64,000 bases of DNA from Bacteroidota bacterium (GTDB taxonomy: Bacteria > Bacteroidota > Bacteroidia > Chitinophagales > Chitinophagaceae). Both the position numbers and the translations under genes were made by a program. Numbering within the stretch: position 1 is the first letter of the stretch; the number at the start of each line of letters is the position of its first letter. The stretch is from the NCBI GenBank assembly GCA_018970395.1, contig JAGWWM010000001.1, positions 186,001 to 250,000 of the forward strand, given 5' to 3'. This document shows positions 15,225-24,255 of the stretch, piece by piece. The notes under the pieces were generated by a model. It was not told the origin of the DNA. It searched no databases and saw nothing but the letters and a program-made list of their open reading frames with translations.

Positions 15225-18107
15225 ATGAAAGTCAGATTCTCATTCTTTTCAATTTTAGTCGTTGTGCTTTTTTTTTCTGTTTTAGCAACCGCACAACAAG
15301 GCAAAATAACCGGCAAGGTCATTTCTTCCAAAACGGGAGAAGCTTTAATTGGCGCCACCATCACTATTGATGATCAAAATAAATCGGTGCAAACCGATTT
15401 AAATGGTATTTACTCAATTGGAGGCCTGAAACAAGGAAGCTATAATTTATCAGCTTCTTTTGTTTCTTATACCACCAAAAAGATTCCGGGCGTTGAAGTG
15501 AAAATCGGAGAGGCCACGAACCTTGACATTGTTCTTGATCCGAAGGGTACACTTTCTGAAGTAGTTATCAAAGCTGCACCAACTAATGCTAAGCCAAAAG
15601 AAACAGTCAGTTCTTTGCTGATTGCGCAAAAAAATAGTGCCAGTGTGAGCGATGGTATTTCTGCAGAAACCATTAAAAGAACACCCGACAGAAATACCGG
15701 TGATATTTTGAAAAGAGTAAGTGGAGCCAGTTTGCAGGAAGATAAATTCGCTATAGTCAGGGGATTAAATGACCGTTACAACGCAGCTTATCTCAACGGT
15801 GCGCCACTACCTAGTTCAGAAAGTGATCGAAAAGCTTTTGCTTTTGATATTTTCCCTTCAAACATGCTTGATAACCTGGTAATTTACAAAACCGCAACAC
15901 CCGACATGCCGGGAGAGTTTGCCGGGGGACAAATCGTGATCAATACAAAGGGGATTCCTTCAGAAAACTTTCAGTCCTTTTCATTTGGGATGGGCGCCAA
16001 CACCATTGCTACCTTTCAGCATAAAAAAATCTATGAGAGAGGGTGGTTGGATAATATCGGAATAGATAGATTAAGATCCATCGATCCCAGAGTACCCGGG
16101 GTTAATGAATTTAAGGATCTTCCCATGGATCAAAGAATACGATATGCCAGATCTTTCAGACAAAAAAACTGGGGTTTGCAAAATGATATCGCTTCTCCCA
16201 ATCTATCTTTCCAATATGTGGTTGGTCGAAATATTCAGAGAAAAAACAAGGATTTCATTGGAACGATTTTTTCAGTTACCTATAGTAAGAATCATTCAAG
16301 AAACTTTGGGGATCGGGTGTTTTTTGCTCCTGAATATGAAAATGCCGCTCAAAGAGTGTACAAAGAAGAAACCTTTTCTACACAAATCCTTCTCGGCGTT
16401 ATTGGAAATATATCGGTTAAGTTTAATAATAATCACAACCTAAGCTTTAAAAACATTTTCAGCATTAATTCAGACGACAGGGTGATCACTCGGCAAGGAC
16501 AAGATGATATCATCAATGAAAAGAATGTTTTCACCAGATCTCATGCGTTATGGTTTACCGGTAATCAGATTTTTTCAAGTCAGTTGATTGGGGAGCATTA
16601 TTTCCCGGGTAGTAAAATCAAGTTCAATTGGGTGGGTTCTTTTTCAAATATCCGCCGGGATGTTCCCGCTTTGAGAAGGATGGTTTATGATAGTGTTGCA
16701 GGATCATCTTCTTATCTTGCCAAATTACTGGAGCCTAATCCGGTAGATAATGACAATACAGCAGGGTTAGTTTTTTATTCCGTTACTAAAGAAAGAGTCA
16801 ACAACATAAAAGGAGATATTTCACGTTCTTTCAAGTTCTCCGATTTCTTCCAGTCAACATTCAAAGCTGGATTGTATTATCAAACAAGAAGCCGTTCCTT
16901 TAATCCGCGTTTATTGGCATTTGCCAATTATAGCACCGCCAGTTTTAACAGATCCCTTTTATCACTAACACCTGATGTCATCTTTGCAAGCGAGAATATG
17001 GGACGTTTTCGAAATGGTCAATCCGGATTCGCATTAAAAGACATTACCGAAATAAGAGATATCTATTCTGCTTCCACTACTTTGTCGGCGGCTTATTTTA
17101 TGACTGACCAGAGATGGGGGAAAAGACTCCGCTTAATCTATGGAGTGAGAGTGGAAGATTTTACTCAAACACTAAATGCAGATTTTAATCAATTCACTTT
17201 TGTGCGTTTGAATACCCGTAAGATTGATTGGCTTCCTTCTTTGAATGTTGTTTATTCTCTAAACACTAAGCAGAATCTGAGGCTTTGTTATTCGAAAACA
17301 CTGAACCGACCGGAATTCCGGGAGCTGGCGCCCTTCCTGTTCAGAGATTATACTATCAGATATGCCATTTTTGGAGATACTTCTTTGAAGAGAGCTTCTA
17401 TAGAAAACTATGATTTGCGTTATGAATTTTATCCGGGCAAGGCACAGGTGATATCTGTTTCGGGATTTTATAAAAAATTTACCGATCCCATCGAACTTAT
17501 TTCCGCTACTAATCAAGACAGAACCCTTACCTATAAAAACACACCCGGCGCTAAGTTGCTGGGTCTTGAACTGGAGGTAAGAACCTTATTGGGTGGCCTT
17601 TTCAAGTCGGGTGAAAAATCTTTTTTGAACAAACTTATCTTTTTCGGCAATCTTACTTTACTTGACTCTAAGGTTCGTTTAAGAGTGATTGATTCCAATA
17701 ATTATTATTTCAATCGTACGCGTCCGATGCAGGGGCAATCTTCTTATGTTATCAATGGCGGTTTTACCTATCAGGACGATGTTCGAAATTTCAGTTCGAC
17801 CCTTTCATTAAACCGCTATGGTCAACGAATTTTTCTTGCTAGTAACGGAGATGCCACTTCCGAAGGTATTTTATTTGAACCAAATCTGTGGGAAAACGGC
17901 AGGACGCAACTTGATTTCCAGGTTACTAAATCCTTTAAGAATAATAGGTTGGAGTTCAGATTCAACGTGAAGGATATTTTGGCACAACCGCTTTTCTTCT
18001 TTGAAGACAATAACAATAATGGAAAGTTTGATAAAAACGAAGATCCGGTAAGATCAGTTGCCAATTTCGGAAGAGTGATCTCGCTTCAATTCAATTATAA
18101 GTTTTAA
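15225..18107 (+). CDS. TonB-dependent outer-membrane receptor with carboxypeptidase-regulatory-like domain
   Basis: A 960-residue outer-membrane receptor that would import a substrate using energy from TonB-ExbBD. It has a signal peptide (about 1-23), a CarboxypepD_reg-like beta-sandwich (about 25-110, GKVISSKTGEALIGATITI), a plug (about 115-235, with DILKRVSGASLQEDKFAIVRG and FAGGQIVINTKG) and a 22-strand barrel to the C-terminal Phe (ISLQFNYKF). It lacks the SusC-specific layout and has no adjacent SusD, so a Sus-type glycan uptake system is unlikely. The next gene, 124 bases downstream with no terminator between, encodes a duplicated secreted beta-helix-like protein, and the two are probably a functional pair. 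Confidence 0.92.
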   Translation: MKVRFSFFSILVVVLFFSVLATAQQGKITGKVISSKTGEALIGATITIDDQNKSVQTDLNGIYSIGGLKQGSYNLSASFVSYTTKKIPGVEVKIGEATNLDIVLDPKGTLSEVVIKAAPTNAKPKETVSSLLIAQKNSASVSDGISAETIKRTPDRNTGDILKRVSGASLQEDKFAIVRGLNDRYNAAYLNGAPLPSSESDRKAFAFDIFPSNMLDNLVIYKTATPDMPGEFAGGQIVINTKGIPSENFQSFSFGMGANTIATFQHKKIYERGWLDNIGIDRLRSIDPRVPGVNEFKDLPMDQRIRYARSFRQKNWGLQNDIASPNLSFQYVVGRNIQRKNKDFIGTIFSVTYSKNHSRNFGDRVFFAPEYENAAQRVYKEETFSTQILLGVIGNISVKFNNNHNLSFKNIFSINSDDRVITRQGQDDIINEKNVFTRSHALWFTGNQIFSSQLIGEHYFPGSKIKFNWVGSFSNIRRDVPALRRMVYDSVAGSSSYLAKLLEPNPVDNDNTAGLVFYSVTKERVNNIKGDISRSFKFSDFFQSTFKAGLYYQTRSRSFNPRLLAFANYSTASFNRSLLSLTPDVIFASENMGRFRNGQSGFALKDITEIRDIYSASTTLSAAYFMTDQRWGKRLRLIYGVRVEDFTQTLNADFNQFTFVRLNTRKIDWLPSLNVVYSLNTKQNLRLCYSKTLNRPEFRELAPFLFRDYTIRYAIFGDTSLKRASIENYDLRYEFYPGKAQVISVSGFYKKFTDPIELISATNQDRTLTYKNTPGAKLLGLELEVRTLLGGLFKSGEKSFLNKLIFFGNLTLLDSKVRLRVIDSNNYYFNRTRPMQGQSSYVINGGFTYQDDVRNFSSTLSLNRYGQRIFLASNGDATSEGILFEPNLWENGRTQLDFQVTKSFKNNRLEFRFNVKDILAQPLFFFEDNNNNGKFDKNEDPVRSVANFGRVISLQFNYKF

Positions 18108-18231
18108 TGGGCAAGGTGTTGTATTGATAATGTTCCAATAACATTAAAGTAAATTTTAATTAATTCCAATTTCCTCTCTCCATCAAATTAATATTGAAAT
18201 TTTACACTCAAATTAAAAACTCAAAAAAGTT

Positions 18232-21200
18232 ATGAAAAAAATTTGCTTACTCTTTGCGTTGCTGATTACGGCATTCGTAGTGCAGGCGCAAAACCCCTTC
18301 TTTGAAGTGGTGAATTACAGGGGGGCCTTTGCGCCTGCCCCGGCTGCGCCCTGGACGGATGGATGGACCAACTGGGATCCGCAGAATACGAATTACGGCA
18401 CCCCAAATGTAACAGTCAACACAGAAATCACTACCAACACAACCTGGACCAGCAACAACGTGTATCTGATCCAGGGTTTGATTTATGTAAAAAACGGCGC
18501 TACCTTGACCATTCAGCCGGGCACTAAAATTTTAGGTGACGCGAATATTGCCAATTCATCTTTAGTGATTACCAAAGGGTCAAAAATTAATGCGGTTGGA
18601 ACCTCCACCAATCCAATTGTGTTTTCTTCAAGCAAACCTGTTGGGGAAAGATCTAAGGGAGACTGGGGAGGCGTAATCATTCTGGGTAAAGGCACTTTGA
18701 ATAGACCCGGCGGTGTTGCTAACATTGAAGGGATTGCTGCATCTGCCGACACTGAATTCGGTGGAGGAAATGCTCCTGACAATGAAGATAATTCAGGCAA
18801 CTTTAAATATGTGCGTATTGAGTATGGCGGCTATGTATTTAATACCGATCAGGAAATTAATGGCCTTACACTGGGAGCGGTTGGTCGAAACACAATTATT
18901 GATTATGTACAATGCTCTTTTATAAATGATGATGCTTTCGAGTGGTTTGGCGGAACAGTAAATGCTGCACACCTTGTTGCTTACAGATCTTTGGATGATG
19001 ATTTTGATACAGATAATGGATACAGTGGTTCTGTTCAGTTTGCGCTGGGTGTACGAGACCCGCTTATATCTGATCAAAGTACCGGTTCAACTTCTGAGGG
19101 TTTTGAATCGGATAATGATGGTCAAGGTTCTTCAAATACCCCTCAAACTAGCTGTGTTTTCAGTAACGTAACAATAATCGGACCCTTCAGAGGAGAAACA
19201 TTGTCTTCATGGCCTACCACTTTCAAGTTCAGAAGAGGTGCAAGACTGCGTCGTAATTCAGGTATTAAAATTTTGAACAGTGTTCTTATGGATTATCCCT
19301 ACGGAGTTCATATTGATGGTTCTGCTGTTCGTAATAATCTGCGAACAGGAGTTACTGTATTTAAAGACAATATTATTGCCGGTACTACACGAGCTACGGA
19401 GCCCGGTACTGCGAGTGCAGTAGTGGATTCTTTATTTAATCAGTCGGTATTTGCCAATGATTCTTTAGTAAGTACAACTGGAATTTTAGAAAGCCCTTAT
19501 GATTATTTAAATCCTGATTATCGGCCTGCAATCGGTTCTCCTGCATTGACGGGAGTGAATTTTACCGATGCAGCCTTTAACAACAGGAAGATTGTAGTTT
19601 CAGCTGTATCTTCCATAAGAGATGTTTCTTACCGTGGTGCTTTTGCGCCTGCGCCTGCTGCGATGTGGACAGAAGGCTGGACCAACTGGGATCCGATTAA
19701 TGCCAGCTATCCGGCACCAACGGTTACTGTGACCGGAACTATTACATCCAATACGACCTGGACTTCCTCTAATACCTATTTGATTTCAGGTTTAGTGTAT
19801 GTTGCATCTGGAGTTACCCTTACCATACAACCAGGAACGGTTATTCGGGGTGATGCAACTATTTCCAATTCTTCTTTGATTATTACCAAAAATGCAAAAT
19901 TAATTGCTGAGGGTAATATTTCTAATCCAATTGTATTTACTTCAAGTAAAGCAGCCGGCTCAAGAGGGGTAGGAGACTGGGGTGGTTTGATTATATTGGG
20001 AAGAGCATCATTGAACAGACCCGGCGGCGTAGCCAATATTGAAGGTATTGCAGCTTCTACCAATACTGAATATGGCGGTGGGGCGGCACCTAACGATAAT
20101 GACAATTCCGGGGTATTGAAATTTGTTCGTGTAGAATTTGGCGGATACGTATTTAACACTGACCAGGAAATCAACGGTATTACCTTTGGCGCCGTAGGTC
20201 GTGGTACGGTTGTTGATTATGTTCAGGTATCATATACTAATGATGACGCTTTCGAATGGTTTGGAGGGACAGTAAACTGTGCCCACTTAGTTGCTTACAG
20301 AAACCTGGATGATAACTGGGATACAGATTTTGGATATAGTGGATCAGTGCAATTTGCACTCGGTGTTCGCGATCCGTTGATTTCTGATCAAAGTACTGGT
20401 TCTACTTCTGAAGGATTTGAATCAGATAATGATGGTCAAGGATCTTCAAATTCACCTCAAACAAGAGCGCTTTTCAGTAACGTAACTGAAATTGGTCCTT
20501 TCAGAGGAACAGTACTAACCTCATGGCCTTCTACTTTTAAATTCAGAAGAGCTGCACGTATCCGCAGAAATAGCGGTTTGCGTTTGTTCAACAGCATTCT
20601 TACTGATTATCCTTATGGTGTATTTATTGATGGATCAGCGGTGCGCGCCAATTTACAGACAGGCGTAACTAAATTTGAAAATAATCTGATTGCCGGTTGC
20701 TTCCTTGCTTTGGAGCCTGGAACAGCTCCCGCTTTGCGAGATTCTATCTTTGGTACAGGTGCCGGTTTGTTTAAAAACGATTCATTGAGCACTACTGCCA
20801 ATGTATTTCTTAATCCATACAATTATACTGAACCGGATTACCGTCCGGGTTCGCAGCCATTGGCTTCTACCGGTGCAGCATTTACTGATGCAGCCTTCAA
20901 TGGTTTGATTGCACCTTGTGAAGAGGTGAGTTCTCCCGGTGTAATCTCCGGCCCAACAAACATTCAAGGTTGCGACACATCCGTTACGCATACTTACAGC
21001 GTCGTGCTTAAGAGTGATGCATCGAGCTATATATGGACAGTTCCTGCCGGCGCTAGAATTATTTCCGGACAAGGCACAAGAACCATTATCGTAAAATTTG
21101 CAAGTATTTATGTAAGTGGTCGTGCCATCAGCGTAGTAGCAAGCAATGTATGCGGAAATAGTTCTCCTGCTTCCTCTAAAATTATCTATAAGAATAGTAC

Positions 21201-22662
21201 TTCCACTCCCGGCATAATCACTGGATTGTTAGATGTATGTCCTGCGTTTAGTTCACCTGCTTCAGAATTAAGTACTGCCGTTACTTACAGAATAAGCAAG
21301 GTTTTGAATGCCACTTCTTATGAGTGGACAGTGCCTGCAGGCGCAACACTGATTTCCGGACAAGGCGATTCAATCATTACTGTTCAATTTGCCAGAACTT
21401 TTGTTTCAGGTTCTATTGCTGTTAGATCAATTAATGCTTGTAACAACAGCTCATTTAGAACTTTAACTATATTCAGAAGAGTAGCTAATCAACCCGGTGC
21501 AATTCAAAAATCATTTGTACCGAATGTATTGGCGCAGCTTGCGGTATGCGGTAAGATATCTGAGACTTACACAATCAGAAAAGTCGCTTTTGCAACATCT
21601 TACGTATGGTCACTTAAAAATGGTTCCAATGCAACCATCGCTTCGGTAAACGGCGCAGGAGTCAATGATACGGCTGTAATAGTAACCTTCAACTCAGGAT
21701 TTACTACTGATTCATTGATGGTAACTGCAAGAACAGCTTGCTCTGAGAGCATAAACAGAAGAATATTCCTCAGTGCATTGTCTGTAACGCCTGCTGTTAC
21801 TTCTTTAACATCCGGCACAGGCAATTTTGCCCCATGTGCAGGTAGTACCGTAACCTATACTGCTACAGCTTCAACACCAACCAATGCTCAGTCGGCTATT
21901 GCAACTTTCCGTTGGACAAGACCTGCAGGGACAGAAGTAGTATCTGCTAATAGTGATAGCTCTGAGATTACTGTGAATTATCTTTCTGTATACAAAGGCG
22001 GTGCCCTTTCAGTAAGAGGAGTGTCAGCATGTGGTATTTTAGGTTCGGCCAGATCTGTAACCTTACAGTATTTGCCGCCTACTCCTACCAGTATTTCAGG
22101 AAATGCAACACCTTGTATAAATAGCAATGTAACCTACACCGTTAATATATCATCTCCTTCTATTTCTCAGGCAGCTGTTAACGGTTACAGTTGGACGCTT
22201 CCAAGAAATACAAGTATTGTTAGTGGAACTCCCGATAGCTCTTCTATAACCATTGCTATCACTCCATTATTCACTAGTGGTAGCATATCCGTTAAAGCTA
22301 AAACAGCATGCGGTGTACTGGGTGGTGCAAGATCATTTGCATTAACACGTTGTTCGGTTGCGCCATTGCCCAGAGCAGAAGAAAACTTAATTTCTGCTGC
22401 TGAAGTTTCTAATCAGCTCTATCCAAATCCAACCAAAGGCAAGTTCACTCTTACCGTGAATACCGGAATTGCTGAAAGAGTCAATGTTAGTGTAAGGTTG
22501 TTTGACATGACTGGTAAAGTGGTAGCGCAATACAATGCTATCAATGCTGGAAGTGTTATCAATTCCACGTACGATGCAAGTCAACTGCCTAACGGCGTAT
22601 ATAATGTACAATACACACTGGGTAATAGGACAAAAGCTATTAAAATGTTTATCCAGAAATAA
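18232..22662 (+). CDS. Large T9SS-secreted protein with tandemly duplicated beta-helix-like domain and PKD-like modules
   Basis: A 1476-residue protein. A signal peptide covers about 1-20. Two homologous units follow, at about 29-466 and 467-892. Each opens with YRGAFAPAPAA, then a strand-rich region (TLTIQPGT, DWGGVIILG, GVANIEGIAAS) that looks like a right-handed beta-helix, and an acidic Asn/Asp-rich segment (ESDNDGQGSS) able to bind calcium. About five PKD/Ig-like modules follow (about 905-1395), each with a Trp strand (YIWTVPAGA type) and a conserved Cys. The last 80 residues are a T9SS type A sorting domain (LYPNPTKGKF and a terminal FIQK). Relatives are often labelled multidrug transporter in databases; nothing here supports that. 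It follows the TonB receptor and is closed by a strong terminator. Confidence 0.85.
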   Translation: MKKICLLFALLITAFVVQAQNPFFEVVNYRGAFAPAPAAPWTDGWTNWDPQNTNYGTPNVTVNTEITTNTTWTSNNVYLIQGLIYVKNGATLTIQPGTKILGDANIANSSLVITKGSKINAVGTSTNPIVFSSSKPVGERSKGDWGGVIILGKGTLNRPGGVANIEGIAASADTEFGGGNAPDNEDNSGNFKYVRIEYGGYVFNTDQEINGLTLGAVGRNTIIDYVQCSFINDDAFEWFGGTVNAAHLVAYRSLDDDFDTDNGYSGSVQFALGVRDPLISDQSTGSTSEGFESDNDGQGSSNTPQTSCVFSNVTIIGPFRGETLSSWPTTFKFRRGARLRRNSGIKILNSVLMDYPYGVHIDGSAVRNNLRTGVTVFKDNIIAGTTRATEPGTASAVVDSLFNQSVFANDSLVSTTGILESPYDYLNPDYRPAIGSPALTGVNFTDAAFNNRKIVVSAVSSIRDVSYRGAFAPAPAAMWTEGWTNWDPINASYPAPTVTVTGTITSNTTWTSSNTYLISGLVYVASGVTLTIQPGTVIRGDATISNSSLIITKNAKLIAEGNISNPIVFTSSKAAGSRGVGDWGGLIILGRASLNRPGGVANIEGIAASTNTEYGGGAAPNDNDNSGVLKFVRVEFGGYVFNTDQEINGITFGAVGRGTVVDYVQVSYTNDDAFEWFGGTVNCAHLVAYRNLDDNWDTDFGYSGSVQFALGVRDPLISDQSTGSTSEGFESDNDGQGSSNSPQTRALFSNVTEIGPFRGTVLTSWPSTFKFRRAARIRRNSGLRLFNSILTDYPYGVFIDGSAVRANLQTGVTKFENNLIAGCFLALEPGTAPALRDSIFGTGAGLFKNDSLSTTANVFLNPYNYTEPDYRPGSQPLASTGAAFTDAAFNGLIAPCEEVSSPGVISGPTNIQGCDTSVTHTYSVVLKSDASSYIWTVPAGARIISGQGTRTIIVKFASIYVSGRAISVVASNVCGNSSPASSKIIYKNSTSTPGIITGLLDVCPAFSSPASELSTAVTYRISKVLNATSYEWTVPAGATLISGQGDSIITVQFARTFVSGSIAVRSINACNNSSFRTLTIFRRVANQPGAIQKSFVPNVLAQLAVCGKISETYTIRKVAFATSYVWSLKNGSNATIASVNGAGVNDTAVIVTFNSGFTTDSLMVTARTACSESINRRIFLSALSVTPAVTSLTSGTGNFAPCAGSTVTYTATASTPTNAQSAIATFRWTRPAGTEVVSANSDSSEITVNYLSVYKGGALSVRGVSACGILGSARSVTLQYLPPTPTSISGNATPCINSNVTYTVNISSPSISQAAVNGYSWTLPRNTSIVSGTPDSSSITIAITPLFTSGSISVKAKTACGVLGGARSFALTRCSVAPLPRAEENLISAAEVSNQLYPNPTKGKFTLTVNTGIAERVNVSVRLFDMTGKVVAQYNAINAGSVINSTYDASQLPNGVYNVQYTLGNRTKAIKMFIQK
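18316..20907 (+). repeat. Internal tandem duplication within the T9SS protein (two units of about 1.31 kb)
   Basis: Unit A (18316-19629) and unit B (19630-20907) are in register. Equivalent residues are 438 apart over most of the length (Tyr29/Tyr467, Tyr264/Tyr702) and 440 apart near the end (Phe444/Phe884), so only a two-residue net change has accumulated. Over the 39 codons at 19021-19137 and 20335-20451 the proteins are identical but 18 codons differ synonymously. The duplication is therefore old and both copies have been kept under selection on the protein. Confidence 0.9.
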
Positions 22663-22684
22663 TCTATGATGACTAACAAAAAAT

Positions 22685-22712
22685 GGGGCCGTTTTTAAAA
22701 CGGCCCTTTTTT
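22685..22712 (+). terminator. Strong intrinsic terminator after the T9SS protein gene
   Basis: GGGCCGTT at 22686-22693 pairs with AACGGCCC at 22699-22706 around a T/A-rich loop, followed by six T. This GC-rich stem with a T-run closes the TonB receptor and T9SS transcript. Confidence 0.88.
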
Positions 22713-22977
22713 ATCCAAAAATTTTAATGTCACGTATGGTTGTATTATCATTTTTTGTCAACCCGAATGATACTAAACGTACTACGAAAATTATATAACT
22801 CATTACGAATCTTAAATATTGATTAATTAATTATTAAGCAATCTTTAAATCTAAAACAATGAAAAATAGCTATAAACATGACCTATATTTTTGCTGATAC
22901 ATTTATATCGTATTGGGTCAAATACACAAATTGTTCATGGGAGTGAGGGTGGCGAAGCCGTTAAAAAATGAATGTGA
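22713..22977. other. AT-rich intergenic region before the exopolysaccharide locus
   Basis: The gene-free stretch between 22663 and 22977 holds the terminator at 22685-22712 and then an AT-rich region with no gene that I can support. It contains a -7-like element at 22886-22893. Near 22951-22959 there is a small GGC-GAA-GCC hairpin just before the first ATG of the locus. It is the likely promoter region of the whole locus. Confidence 0.5.
22886..22893 (+). promoter_or_regulatory. -7 element, candidate promoter of the exopolysaccharide locus
   Basis: TATTTTTG matches TAnnTTTG and would give a leader of about 80 bases before the ATG at 22978. A -33 TTTG at 19 bases is not visible, so an activator or an alternative sigma factor may be needed, or the site is chance in AT-rich DNA. 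Confidence 0.35.
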
Positions 22978-24255
22978 ATGAAACGAATTTTGGTACTGGG
23001 CATCAATTATGCTCCTGAATTGACTGGGATTGGAAAATATACAGGTGAATTTTGTGAGTTTATGGCAGCAGAGGGGTTTGAGGTGCAAGTAGTAACAGGG
23101 TATCCATATTATCCATCCTGGGAACATATTGACAAAAAAAATCCCTTTTGGTATTCCATTGAAAATATAGCCGGTGTAGAAGTCTGTAGATGTCCGATTT
23201 TTATACCGAATCCTCAAAAGATAATTCTTAGGATTCTTCAGGATATATCTTTTTTTATTTCTTCCTTTATAGCAGTCACTTTGCTGCTATTTAAACGTCA
23301 ACGAGCAGATGTTATTTTTGTCATATCGCCTTCCGTATTGAATGGATTGACAGGTCTTTGGTATAAACTCTGGTATCAGCGGGTAAAATTTGTATATCAT
23401 GTACAGGATTTACAAATTGATGCGGCAGGTGACCTTGGAATGATTAAGAGTAAATGGCTTCTTATTGTACTAAAAAAAATTGAGTTATTCATTTTCAGAA
23501 ATTCTGACATAGTGAGTACCATTTCAGAAGGAATGCAAACAAACATACAAGCAAAATCAAAAGCAATTAAATCCTCAGTTTTATTTCCGAATTGGTCAAA
23601 TATTGATAAGATTTTTCCTTGTAAACCCGAATGTCAATTTTATCAACGTTATCGGTTGCCTACAAATAAACTTATTGTTTTATATTCTGGATCAATTGGG
23701 GAGAAGCAAGGGCTGGATATGATTTTAACAACAGCGATGCTTGTTGGACATCAATATAATGATATCCATTTCGTGATTTCAGGTGTAGGGCCTTATTTTA
23801 ATGTATTACAGCAAAAGTCGGCTCATATTGGTTTGAAAAATCTGCAATTTTTACCACTTCTGGATATTGATGACTATAATCAATTGCTCAATGTGGCATG
23901 GCTGCATCTTGTAATTCAAAAAGAAGTTGCTTCTGATCTGCTAATGCCCAGTAAAATTACTTCCATAGTTGCGGCCGGAGGAGCTGTTGTTGCAACTGCC
24001 TCTGCCAATACATCTTTGTTCAACTTGATTCATCAACATCAATTTGGCTGGACGATAGATCCAGATAGTCCAGAGGCGCTCAGAAATATAATCTTTAGAT
24101 TGGCATCAGAACAAGAATTGATTGCTCTTGCTAAAGCAAATGCATTTGAATATGCAAATAAAAATATAAGAAAAGAGATAGTAATAAATAAATTTTTATC
24201 AGCGATTGATTGTTCATATTCTCGCTCAACTTCAACCATTCTGGAAACCAATTAA
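22978..24255 (+). CDS. WcaI-type glycosyltransferase (GT4)
   Basis: A 425-residue glycosyltransferase with the WcaI-type opening LGINYAPELTGIGKYTGE and a TGYPYYPSWE segment. The C-terminal GT-B half includes SGSIGEKQGLDMIL and a donor-site region around KEVASDLLMPSKITSIVAAGG. WcaI-like enzymes transfer a sugar, fucose in colanic acid, to a lipid-linked intermediate on the cytoplasmic face of the inner membrane. The sugar here is unknown. It is the first gene of the locus and is followed directly by the initiating sugar transferase. Confidence 0.88.
   Translation: MKRILVLGINYAPELTGIGKYTGEFCEFMAAEGFEVQVVTGYPYYPSWEHIDKKNPFWYSIENIAGVEVCRCPIFIPNPQKIILRILQDISFFISSFIAVTLLLFKRQRADVIFVISPSVLNGLTGLWYKLWYQRVKFVYHVQDLQIDAAGDLGMIKSKWLLIVLKKIELFIFRNSDIVSTISEGMQTNIQAKSKAIKSSVLFPNWSNIDKIFPCKPECQFYQRYRLPTNKLIVLYSGSIGEKQGLDMILTTAMLVGHQYNDIHFVISGVGPYFNVLQQKSAHIGLKNLQFLPLLDIDDYNQLLNVAWLHLVIQKEVASDLLMPSKITSIVAAGGAVVATASANTSLFNLIHQHQFGWTIDPDSPEALRNIIFRLASEQELIALAKANAFEYANKNIRKEIVINKFLSAIDCSYSRSTSTILETN

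Noticed and set aside
15225-18107. TonB receptor as part of a SusC/SusD glycan uptake locus
   Set aside because: No SusD-like lipoprotein or glycan hydrolase is adjacent, and the neighbour is a T9SS protein.
18232-22662. Annotation of the 1476-residue protein as a multidrug transporter
   Set aside because: This label is common for related proteins, but the sequence has a signal peptide, strand-rich repeats and a T9SS domain and no multi-pass membrane region.
22663-22977. Search for a small RNA or small gene in the gap before the exopolysaccharide locus
   Set aside because: Apart from the terminator and a -7-like element, no structured or coding segment could be supported.
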